This document shows, piece by piece, positions 22,395 through 27,884 of a stretch of 27,884 bases of DNA. The stretch's first letter is position 1; each line of letters opens with the position of its first letter. The notes below the pieces were generated by a model. The model was not told where the DNA came from, ran no database searches, and worked only from the letters and a program-made list of their open reading frames with translations. The position numbers and the translations under genes are program-made. Source of the stretch: Oxalobacter formigenes (GTDB taxonomy: Bacteria > Pseudomonadota > Gammaproteobacteria > Burkholderiales > Burkholderiaceae_D); assembly GCF_027158485.1 (NCBI RefSeq), contig NZ_JAMKYJ010000017.1. One strand, written 5' to 3'.

Positions 22395-23756
22395 TCAATG
22401 CCGTGCTTGTGGAAGAAACGGGAAGTATTTCCTGTCGGTTTTCAACATGTGTTCGATGACGACGTCGTTAGCCAGAAAATTGAAAATCTCGCCGAAATCG
22501 AGTTTGTTTTCCTCAAAACGGACAGAGAGCCGGACGGCCTTGGCAATGAGTTGCCTGTGGATCATGGCGTGTTCTTCGGTTTCCCTGTAACCCATTTTTT
22601 CAAGAATGCTTTCTTCTTCGTCGAAGTGCTGCTGAATATGAGCAAGCAATTTGTTGATCAGGGGCGTAATTTGTTTTTTCGGTGTGTTTTCCAGCATGGC
22701 GGCCAGCAAATGGTTTGCATCGGATACCATAAGACGATGCTGATAATCGATGATGGTATTGCCGCATTCATATTCGCGCTTCCAGACCAGCCGCAGGAAG
22801 TTGCTGGCTTTCAGGTCTGGCAGGCTCAGATCGCTCATCCCTGCCCTGTCGACCTCGACGCGGTTTTTTCCGTTCATCTTGGCGACGAAAACGGCGGCAT
22901 CGGCACGACTGATACAATCTTCAATGGTTTCTCCCCTCTCATGAAGGGCAACGCCAAAGCAGGCCGTCAGGGAAGGCACTTTGCGAAACTGGTAATTTTC
23001 GATGGCATGGCGGATACGTTCGGCGACCTGAGCTGCCGCCACGACATTCGTGTCTGGAAGGACAAGGATGAATTCAGTGTCCTCCCATCTTCCGAACAAA
23101 TCGGATGAACGCAGATGGTTTTTGACCAGTTCGCAGAATTCGACCAGAACGATGTCACCCGTGGCTCTTCCTGATTCTTCATTGATTCTGGCGAGGTTGT
23201 CGACATTGATCAGGACGATGGAAAGCGGTTTGCCATTTTTTTCGGACTGGATGATTTCATGTTTGATGGCATCGGCCATGGCCTGATGGGTCGGTATTTC
23301 GGTCAGGGGATCGATGTCGGGATTGTCGTCTGGCAGCAAGGATGTCTCATTTGTTTCATATTCAATTCCGTTTTTCGCCGGAATGCCGACAAGGCCTGTC
23401 CCGATAATTTCGCCAGCCGTATTTTTAAGAGGAAAATAAACCGTTGAATACGATATTTCCGTGTTTTCAAAAGCCAGTTTCTCTTCAAAAACGGCCGGTT
23501 TTCCGCCGGATTGAACCAGTTTTTCACGCTCACTGAAGAGTTTGTGGAAAAAAGCGGGAAATGCCGCACCGGATGCAGGCCCAATCAGTTTTTCAGGCTC
23601 CGTATCAATGAGTCTGGCAAATTCATTATTGATGTACAGGACAGCATGGCTACTGTCGCGCACAAGCGCTATCGTGCCGCTTTCCTGCCAACAGGATTCC
23701 ATTTGGCGGATTGCATTGACAAGGGCTGTTAGTGTTTCCTGTTTCTTCTCACTCAT
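22395..23756 (-). CDS. Degenerate GGDEF protein with PAS and C-terminal bacteriohemerythrin domain (paralogue B)
   Basis: The 453-residue product starts MSEKKQETLTALV. A PAS domain (about 15-127) contains VRDSSHAVLYINNEFARLIDTEPEKLIG. A GGDEF-family domain (about 148-303) opens with DPLTEIPTHQAM, a worn form of D-x-LTGLPNR, and has EDTEF (225-229) instead of GGDEF. The RxxD I-site RSSD (216-219) is intact. The hemerythrin domain (about 322-450) keeps H340, H377, E381, H396, H400, H436 and D441. Catalysis is unlikely and c-di-GMP binding is plausible. ATG 23756 overlaps the TGA of the upstream hydrolase gene as ATGA, so translation is probably coupled; this supports the start over the open frame reaching 23945. 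Paralogue A aligns over the full length but lacks about 35 residues of the PAS. Confidence 0.92.
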   Translation of the reverse strand: MSEKKQETLTALVNAIRQMESCWQESGTIALVRDSSHAVLYINNEFARLIDTEPEKLIGPASGAAFPAFFHKLFSEREKLVQSGGKPAVFEEKLAFENTEISYSTVYFPLKNTAGEIIGTGLVGIPAKNGIEYETNETSLLPDDNPDIDPLTEIPTHQAMADAIKHEIIQSEKNGKPLSIVLINVDNLARINEESGRATGDIVLVEFCELVKNHLRSSDLFGRWEDTEFILVLPDTNVVAAAQVAERIRHAIENYQFRKVPSLTACFGVALHERGETIEDCISRADAAVFVAKMNGKNRVEVDRAGMSDLSLPDLKASNFLRLVWKREYECGNTIIDYQHRLMVSDANHLLAAMLENTPKKQITPLINKLLAHIQQHFDEEESILEKMGYRETEEHAMIHRQLIAKAVRLSVRFEENKLDFGEIFNFLANDVVIEHMLKTDRKYFPFLPQARH

Positions 23757-24649
23757 GGTGGTGTAGGTGATTTTCGTGAAATATGTACAATGACGGGATT
23801 CGATGACACTTTGTTGGCAGGCGAGTGACAAAGAGAGGATATCCTGAGGAGCATGTCGGAAAAATCGCGTTTGTGCCAGCTTCCGATCGAATGGCCTGCT
23901 CCCTGATAGACAATGGCCCTCGCGTTGCCTCCGGCTGATTTCCATGCGTTGGCCATGTTTTGGGCCGTATCGGCAGGCAATCGCGGATCGGCTTCGCCCT
24001 GAAAGAAGAGCGCATCGGGCAATGCGGTTTTTTCACCGCGCTTCAATATCAGCAGGGGACTGGATTCTTCCATCGTTTTTTCATCGCCAAAATAGGCACG
24101 ATGACACAGCACTATAGCCATGTTGCTGGATTCTTCTGCCATCCGGTAGCGGGCCAGAGGGTCGAGAACGCCTGAACAGGTAATGACGAAAGCCAGTCTG
24201 GCATCCAGCTCTTTGCCGGACGCCTGCAATTCATGGATCATGTATCGGGGGTCGTTATAACGCATGGCGGACAGAAGCAGCAATTGGCCGCCACTGGAAA
24301 TGCCCAGTCCCCCTACCCTGTCAGGATCGACTTTATATCTGCCACTATGGTATTTGAGCCAGCGAGTCGCGTAGTTGACGTCGGCCACCGAGGCTGGATA
24401 AGGACAGGCAGGCGCCAGACGGGTATCGATGGCCATGACGACTATGCCTTTTTCCGCAACCAGTTCGGCAAAGCCTGCCGTGGCAAAACGGTCTCCGGAA
24501 ACCCAGGCACCCCCATGAACACAGACAAGGGCAGGAAACGGCCCATCCCCCTTCGGACGGTAAATCAATGCACGGGCGGTTTGCCCATCCTTTTCAAGGT
24601 AAGTGACTTCGCTGACGGTAATGGTATCGAATGCTTTGGAATCAGGCAT
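23753..24649 (-). CDS. Alpha/beta hydrolase (carboxylesterase, hormone-sensitive-lipase/BD-FAE type)
   Basis: The 298-residue product is an alpha/beta hydrolase that should cleave esters in the cytosol; no signal peptide is seen. It has the oxyanion-hole HGGAW (about residues 45-49) and the nucleophile elbow GISSGG. The acid Asp is in FFQGEADPRLP, and the catalytic His is in GAGHSIG near residue 252. The C-terminal 25 residues (CHSPANKVSSNPVIVHISRKSPTPP) look non-structural. Its stop overlaps the start of the GGDEF-hemerythrin gene, so they form an operon. The ribosome site before ATG 24649 is weak (AGGATG about 15 nt upstream). Substrate is unknown. Confidence 0.88.
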   Translation of the reverse strand: MPDSKAFDTITVSEVTYLEKDGQTARALIYRPKGDGPFPALVCVHGGAWVSGDRFATAGFAELVAEKGIVVMAIDTRLAPACPYPASVADVNYATRWLKYHSGRYKVDPDRVGGLGISSGGQLLLLSAMRYNDPRYMIHELQASGKELDARLAFVITCSGVLDPLARYRMAEESSNMAIVLCHRAYFGDEKTMEESSPLLILKRGEKTALPDALFFQGEADPRLPADTAQNMANAWKSAGGNARAIVYQGAGHSIGSWHKRDFSDMLLRISSLCHSPANKVSSNPVIVHISRKSPTPP

Positions 24650-24752
24650 TAATGTGAGACATCCTGGCGGTTACTGAATATGTTCAGGTTCTTTTCCTAT
24701 TATATCGGATGAATGGTTTTTTGTTGCCATAAAGTAATTTGCATGAATTCTG

Positions 24753-24781
24753 TTCAGCTTTTTGAGCCTATCTGTTACAAT
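24753..24781 (+). promoter_or_regulatory. Promoter of the tRNA-Leu gene
   Basis: TTCAGC (24753-24758) and TACAAT (24776-24781) are separated by 17 bp, giving a start site only a few bases before the tRNA at 24792, as usual for tRNA genes. Confidence 0.6.
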
Positions 24782-24791
24782 TCCTGTCCTT

Positions 24792-24878
24792 GCCCGGGTG
24801 GTGAAACTGGTAGACACAAGAGACTTAAAATCTCTCGCCAGAAATGGTGTACCGGTTCGATTCCGGTCCCGGGCACCA
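24792..24878 (+). tRNA. tRNA-Leu (anticodon UAA)
   Basis: An 87-nt class II tRNA. The acceptor arms GCCCGGG (24792-24798) and CCCGGGC (24868-24874) pair fully and are followed by discriminator A and an encoded CCA (24876-24878). The anticodon stem AGAGA/TCTCT encloses loop CTTAAAA, giving anticodon UAA. A long variable arm and a TTCGATT T-loop are present, as expected for leucine. The 3' part is a likely phage attachment site, since an integrase gene follows. Confidence 0.97.
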
Positions 24879-24912
24879 CAGGCAAAAACAGCATTTAGAC
24901 TCAAATACAATC

Positions 24913-24947
24913 AAAAGCCCATTTTCTCTCTGAAATCGGGCTTTTTT
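24913..24947 (+). terminator. Intrinsic terminator after the tRNA gene
   Basis: AAAAGCCC-ATTT pairs with AAAT-GGGCTTTT (one extra C), and six T follow from 24942. It lies 35 nt past the tRNA end, inside or at the edge of the prophage. Confidence 0.8.
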
Positions 24948-25000
24948 GTTTTTTCGAGATTGTCTTTTATTTGCTTTTCCACTTATTTAAATTTAATCTG

Positions 25001-25033
25001 TTACGGAAATTTTACGGAATGGATTACGGAAAT
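25001..25033 (+). repeat. Three phased TTACGGAA repeats before the integrase gene
   Basis: TTACGGAAAT (25001-25010), TTACGGAAT (25012-25020) and TTACGGAAAT (25024-25033) start 11 and 12 bp apart, so the same face of the helix is presented. The last copy overlaps the integrase start codon. They may be arm-type integrase sites or a repressor operator. Confidence 0.6.
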
Positions 25034-26009
25034 GGCATCGTTTAGAAAAAAAGGAAACGGCTGGGTTGCGGAAATTGCTCGGGCGGGCTTCAGACAATCA
25101 AAATCGTTTGTCACAAAAGCCGAGGCTGTCGCATGGGCAACGCAAACCGAAGCGGACTTGCTAGCAGGGAAACGTGGCCGTGCGCCGAATAAACCATTAA
25201 ATTGGCTGCTGGAAAAATATTCTAACGAGGTCTCCACCACAAAAAAAGGGGTTCGCTGGGAGCAAATAAGGCTTTCCGCAATGTCGCGTGACGAAATCGG
25301 AAAGATAATGCTGTCGGATCTTCACAAAAGAGACATAACCGAATGGCGGGACAGGCGACTCAGGACGGTCTCTTCAGCAACGGTCAACAGGGAATGGAAT
25401 CTTCTTTCGAACGTGTTTACCATTGCGATGAATGAGTGGGGCTTCCTGGATGACAATCCAATGAAGACAGTAAGGCGTCCAGTAACATCAAAAGCGAGGG
25501 ACAGACGCATATCTGAAGATGAAATTGAGCGCATGTTGCTTGCATGTGGATACGATTATGAGACACCCCCTGAAACGACTCAAGCAAGGGTTGGTGCCGC
25601 TTTTTTATTTGCTATTGAAACAGCTATGAGAGCTGGCGAGATCGTCTCGTTGACATCGGATGACATTGATATAGATAAACGGACCGCCCGTCTGAAAAAC
25701 ACAAAAAACGGGACAGACAGGGACGTTCCCCTTTCGTCAGAAGCAATCAGAATATTAAAGCAATTGCCCGAAGAAAATACCTGTTTTGATATAGCATCGT
25801 CGAGTCTTGACGCACTTTTCAGAAAAGCAAAAAAACGTGCGATGATCGATGACCTACATTTCCACGACACCCGACACGAATCTATTACCCGACTTGCAAA
25901 AAAACTGGATGTTCTTTCTTTGGCTCGCATGGTCGGACACAGAGACCTGAAAATGCTGATGGTTTATTACAATGAGACCGCCGAAGAGCTGGCAAAGAAA
26001 CTTGATTAA
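25032..26009 (+). CDS. Prophage tyrosine recombinase / integrase
   Basis: The 325-residue product catalyses site-specific integration and excision. A short N-terminal arm-binding-like region (about 1-50, MASFRKKGNGWVAEIARAGFRQSKSF) leads to a SAM-like core-binding domain (about 55-150). The catalytic domain has R200 in TAMRAGE, a Lys in the KNTKNGTDRDVP hairpin, HDTRH (H278, R281), GH (302-303) and the nucleophile Tyr312 (or 313) in MVYYNETAEELAKKL. ATG 25032 is the first Met that begins the family pattern; the frame is open far upstream through the tRNA, which is not coding. The ribosome site is poor. Position right after tRNA-Leu implies attachment at that tRNA. Confidence 0.95.
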   Translation: MASFRKKGNGWVAEIARAGFRQSKSFVTKAEAVAWATQTEADLLAGKRGRAPNKPLNWLLEKYSNEVSTTKKGVRWEQIRLSAMSRDEIGKIMLSDLHKRDITEWRDRRLRTVSSATVNREWNLLSNVFTIAMNEWGFLDDNPMKTVRRPVTSKARDRRISEDEIERMLLACGYDYETPPETTQARVGAAFLFAIETAMRAGEIVSLTSDDIDIDKRTARLKNTKNGTDRDVPLSSEAIRILKQLPEENTCFDIASSSLDALFRKAKKRAMIDDLHFHDTRHESITRLAKKLDVLSLARMVGHRDLKMLMVYYNETAEELAKKLD

Positions 26010-26101
26010 TTATCCCCGTTTCACATTGATAAACTTGTGGACAACTTCAGTAACTCGTTGCTTTGTTGTGTTCGTTTCGGCGTGATCGAAAAGGAGGCAG
26101 C

Positions 26102-26120
26102 TGTCCGATTTTTTCGGACA
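26102..26120. terminator. Hairpin between convergent integrase and Rz genes
   Basis: TGTCCGA (26102-26108) and TCGGACA (26114-26120) pair around five T. A clear T tail is missing on both strands, so function as terminator is uncertain. Confidence 0.35.
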
Positions 26121-26126
26121 ACTCAG

Positions 26127-26561
26127 TTAACCCCCTGATTGCGGCCACCCATCTCTCAACTTCCGTCTGTCGTTATCGAGTCTGTCAGCTGTTTCCGCCA
26201 TGTCTCGATATTTTCCAGCGCAGTCTGCAAATAGCTCTGCGACGGTTCCGGTTCGCTGAATGCTGGCGGCGTTGGTATCGTTGGCTGTATAACTGGCAAG
26301 CTGCTTGCGCAACCGGTCAACAGCATTGCGAGCATTATCAGCATCGGCCCGGATTGTTTTTTCACGTTCGATGGCATGGTTATTTGCCTCCTGTATTTTC
26401 TGATTCCATTTTGTTTCGGCCTCTCTTGCCTGTTCGGCCTGTTCTTTCTTCCAACCTTCAAGTTTCGAATCGAGCCGCCAGCCGTTGACAATCCAGCCTG
26501 CACAAAATGCCACGGCCAGCAGTATTAAAAGACCAATGATCCACTTCCAACTGTTTGTCAT
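26127..26561 (-). CDS. Phage i-spanin (Rz-like)
   Basis: The 144-residue product has a single N-terminal membrane helix (WIIGLLILLAVAFCAGWIVNGW, about 7-28). A long charged coiled-coil follows (about 30-110: KLEGWKKEQAEQAREAETKWNQKIQEANNHAIEREKTIRADADNARNAVDRLRKQL), then a Gly/Arg tail. This is the layout of Rz inner-membrane spanin, which joins the outer-membrane partner to fuse the membranes at lysis. The partner Rz1 is nested within it in another frame. It is downstream of the endolysin in the same direction. GAGAGA precedes ATG 26561. Confidence 0.88.
   Translation of the reverse strand: MTNSWKWIIGLLILLAVAFCAGWIVNGWRLDSKLEGWKKEQAEQAREAETKWNQKIQEANNHAIEREKTIRADADNARNAVDRLRKQLASYTANDTNAASIQRTGTVAELFADCAGKYRDMAETADRLDNDRRKLRDGWPQSGG
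26156..26377 (-). CDS. Phage o-spanin lipoprotein (Rz1-like), nested inside Rz
   Basis: A 73-residue product in a different frame, wholly within the Rz gene. It starts MPSNVKKQSGPMLIMLAMLLTGC: basic n-region, hydrophobic core and lipobox LLTGC (Cys23). A Pro-rich stretch follows (SSLPVIQPTIPTPPAFSEPEP), as expected for Rz1, then a helical C-terminus. The start is set by a strong AGGAGG 9 nt before ATG 26377; the frame is open to 26503, but no ribosome site is found there. After processing the lipoprotein sits in the outer membrane and contacts the Rz coiled coil. The fully embedded arrangement is that of phage lambda. Confidence 0.85.
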   Translation of the reverse strand: MPSNVKKQSGPMLIMLAMLLTGCASSLPVIQPTIPTPPAFSEPEPSQSYLQTALENIETWRKQLTDSITTDGS

Positions 26562-26591
26562 ATCGTTCTCTCATTAAAGAAAATTCATGCT

Positions 26592-27098
26592 TCACGCTGC
26601 CGCCATCAGGCATAAATCACGTTCAGCTTTTCGTCGCCGTGTAAGGCCTTTCAGGGTTTTCCCTCCTGCCTTATCCCAAGCCAGAAGTGCATTACAGGAT
26701 CCGGCTTTGTCGCCTGCTCTCGCTTTCCTGATATGTGTTGGGATCTTCCCAGATTTCAGAACACAGAACCCGTCTTTTACGCCTTTACGACCAGGCCCCA
26801 CATTAAAAGCAAACGAGATGTAGGCGGCGCGTTGATATACATCTATCGTGCCCGGAGCACACCGCTCAACTGTTAAAGCCGCTTCTTCAAGATCGCCCTG
26901 CAACCAGCCTTCACGTGTAGCCTTGTCATACCATTTCCCGATGACAACATCTGGCCCGGTATGTCCTGATCCTGCCGTGGCGATACCAACCGGATCAGCG
27001 TATCCGACAGCTTTATCACCCTCGAAATAAACAACCGTTGAAGCGCATAACGTAATGGCTGCTATTGATGCAAGCGTGATTTTTCTGGTTTTACTCAT
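26592..27098 (-). CDS. SAR endolysin, glycoside hydrolase family 24 lysozyme
   Basis: The 168-residue product cleaves the MurNAc-GlcNAc bond of peptidoglycan. The catalytic triad follows the T4 spacing E-8-D-5-T: E in YFEGDKAVG, D in YADPVG, T in ATAGSGHTG. The N-terminus (MSKTRKITLASIAAITLCASTVVYF) is a weakly hydrophobic, Ala/Ser/Thr-rich helix without a clear cleavage site, typical of signal-anchor-release endolysins that are held in the membrane and activated when the membrane depolarises. Cys18 in that helix could take part in the disulfide control known for some SAR lysozymes. The start overlaps the holin stop by 8 nt, and GGAG precedes ATG 27098. Confidence 0.92.
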   Translation of the reverse strand: MSKTRKITLASIAAITLCASTVVYFEGDKAVGYADPVGIATAGSGHTGPDVVIGKWYDKATREGWLQGDLEEAALTVERCAPGTIDVYQRAAYISFAFNVGPGRKGVKDGFCVLKSGKIPTHIRKARAGDKAGSCNALLAWDKAGGKTLKGLTRRRKAERDLCLMAAA

Positions 27099-27309
27099 CG
27101 TCGCGCTCCATCAGGTTCTCAAGCCTACGGATTTCCAGCCTCTTCTTGTGGATATCAAAAAGGTACGCAACAATCGCACACAATCCACCGATGATCGCCA
27201 AGACCGTTACCCATCGATCAGCAGGTATTGAAAAGAACCAGTCCAGCGCTGCATATAGCCATGTCCCGATTCCTGCGGCCTTCCCAACCACTATGCTGTT
27301 TTCTTTCAT
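27091..27309 (-). CDS. Phage holin-like protein
   Basis: The 72-residue product has two hydrophobic segments (about 9-27 with a Gly-Trp stretch, and about 33-52, WVTVLAIIGGLCAIVAYLF). A strongly charged C-terminus follows (DIHKKRLEIRRLENLMERDDE). Size, topology and position immediately before the endolysin fit a class II or pinholin-type holin, which depolarises the membrane and would release the SAR endolysin. Its ATG overlaps the stop of the preceding gene (ATGA at 27306-27309), and its end overlaps the endolysin start by 8 nt. Confidence 0.85.
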   Translation of the reverse strand: MKENSIVVGKAAGIGTWLYAALDWFFSIPADRWVTVLAIIGGLCAIVAYLFDIHKKRLEIRRLENLMERDDE

Positions 27310-27548
27310 TTATAGCCTCTCAATTCTGGCGGCAAATGCCGACGGTTTAATTCGCTTTCATACGCCTTTCGGCAATGGTTTTTCTGCCAAAAAAAAAGCA
27401 CGTCAATGACGTGCCTCATGATTTTCCAGCGCTTCTTTTTCTCTCGTTCCCGCCACGCCCGACATGACAGCGTTTCATCGGCCCAGCCGCCACAGCATGA
27501 ATTTATAAACTGATCGAATGCGATCAGTATCTGCTCACCGCGCTTCAT
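27306..27548 (-). CDS. Small conserved prophage protein of unknown function
   Basis: An 80-residue soluble, basic protein containing GGWADETLSCRAWREREKKKRWKIMRHVIDVLFFWQKNHC and ending AYESELNRRHLPPELRGYK. I recognise this pattern as a common small gene next to holins in Gram-negative prophages, where it carries inconsistent names. I know of no proven function. Its start overlaps the tail-protein stop (ATGA at 27545-27548), and its stop overlaps the holin start. It is therefore translated as part of the lysis cluster. Four Cys occur, with no obvious metal pattern. Confidence 0.75.
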   Translation of the reverse strand: MKRGEQILIAFDQFINSCCGGWADETLSCRAWREREKKKRWKIMRHVIDVLFFWQKNHCRKAYESELNRRHLPPELRGYK

Positions 27549-27884
27549 GCGACCGACTCTGGAATCTGTATGTTGATGATGAGTGCCTGAACGGATTCGA
27601 CTGTTGTCAGCGTATCGAGCACGTCTTCAAGCGCCTGCCGTTGCCCGATGATTGATCCGGAAAGTGCTGAAAAAGCATCATGCTTTACAAGAATCCTCTG
27701 CACCAGTTCCGGTAACGTGATTTTTCTCGATGTTGCTAAAGCAGACAGAAGCGGAACGCTTGTGGCATTGTCGGTTTGATATGTCTGTGCTTCTCTCACC
27801 TGCTGGTCAAATGTCAGAACTTCGGATGCCGGATATGTCGCTGTGGCCGCGTTCAAAATACTGTCGCAGGCCGCATTAATTTCT
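27545..27884 (-). CDS. C-terminal part of a probable phage tail protein, cut by the window edge
   Basis: The frame is open from the right edge without a stop (reading EINAACDSILNAATATYPASEVLTFDQQVREAQTYQTD), so the N-terminus is outside the window. A TTG at 27856 is a possible start but more likely internal. The IN-A-x-x-D-x-x-L and (Y)P-x-x-E-x-x-T-F/W-x-x-Q-x-x-EA pattern is seen at the C-terminus of tail-fibre or tail-assembly-associated proteins in prophages. The rest is helical. Its end overlaps the next gene as ATGA. Naming it as a tail protein is an inference from position and this pattern. Confidence 0.6.
   Translation of the reverse strand, partial: EINAACDSILNAATATYPASEVLTFDQQVREAQTYQTDNATSVPLLSALATSRKITLPELVQRILVKHDAFSALSGSIIGQRQALEDVLDTLTTVESVQALIINIQIPESVA

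Larger units (their letters stand above)
24879..27884. mobile_element. Left part of a prophage integrated at tRNA-Leu(UAA)
   Basis: From the tRNA 3' end onward every gene is phage-type: a tyrosine integrase on the plus strand and, convergent to it, the end of a late operon (tail fragment, small conserved protein, holin, endolysin, spanins). The element runs past the window. The left boundary at the tRNA is inferred; the matching repeat at the other end is not visible. Confidence 0.85.

Noticed and set aside
23757..23945. N-terminal extension of paralogue B to 23945
   Set aside because: The extension overlaps the hydrolase C-terminus, is Arg/Gln/Ser-rich without homology to paralogue A, and the ATGA overlap at 23756 is a better start.
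27545..27856. TTG 27856 as the true start of the right-edge gene
   Set aside because: The frame continues to the window edge with family-like sequence (INAACDSI) and no stop, so the gene most likely begins outside the window.
1..27884. CRISPR arrays, rRNA genes, transposases, known riboswitches
   Set aside because: No regularly spaced direct repeats of CRISPR type, no rRNA-like conserved blocks, no transposase motifs and no recognisable riboswitch core were seen on either strand.

Overview
The window looks like a chromosomal stretch of a beta-proteobacterium with moderate GC content. The gene complement (a long-type AraC regulator with a redox operon, Rnk, a TibC-like heptosyltransferase, several c-di-GMP and hemerythrin signalling proteins) and the protein flavour suggest Burkholderiales, possibly Oxalobacteraceae such as Oxalobacter. 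That placement is inference; no rRNA or marker gene is present to prove it. The right end (about 24.88 kb onward) is the left part of a prophage inserted beside a tRNA-Leu(UAA) gene.

Layout. 1-910 has no convincing complete gene, only the start of a leftward gene at the very edge. 925-1428 is a small membrane-anchored protein of unknown function followed by terminators. 1717-2421 (-) is a short-type SAICAR synthetase (purC). 2922-3497 is a flavin reductase-fold protein. 3945-5201 is an autotransporter O-heptosyltransferase of the TibC family. 5567-5944 is a lipoprotein, convergent with a periplasmic histidine acid phosphatase/phytase-like enzyme (6009-7229, -). 7500-8939 (-) is a GAF/PAS/GGDEF diguanylate cyclase.

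9238-14574 is a coherent metabolic locus: a leftward AraC-type regulator faces a rightward run of five genes (CAD-type zinc alcohol dehydrogenase, aldo/keto reductase, exported carboxymuconolactone-decarboxylase-fold protein, short-chain dehydrogenase, exported manganese-HNL-like cupin). Two direct repeats exactly 21 bp apart lie just before the first structural gene and are good candidates for AraC-family half-sites.

14710-19252 holds housekeeping or accessory singletons: membrane-anchored metallophosphoesterase, zinc-ribbon protein, DUF805 membrane protein, a degenerate-HAD/NUDIX fusion, a small exported Tyr/Arg/Gln-rich protein and Rnk. 19434-20507 (-) is a second zinc alcohol dehydrogenase.

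20712-24649 (-) carries two paralogous signalling proteins with PAS-like, GGDEF and hemerythrin domains. In both the GGDEF signature is destroyed, while the RxxD c-di-GMP-binding I-site and all seven hemerythrin iron ligands are kept. This suggests di-iron oxygen/redox-responsive c-di-GMP receptors rather than cyclases. The second is translationally coupled (ATGA) to an upstream alpha/beta hydrolase.

24792-24878 is tRNA-Leu(UAA). It is followed by a tyrosine integrase preceded by three phased TTACGGAA repeats, and then by a leftward late-gene end: tail-protein fragment, a small conserved phage protein, holin, SAR endolysin, Rz and nested Rz1. Every gene from the tail fragment to the endolysin overlaps the next.
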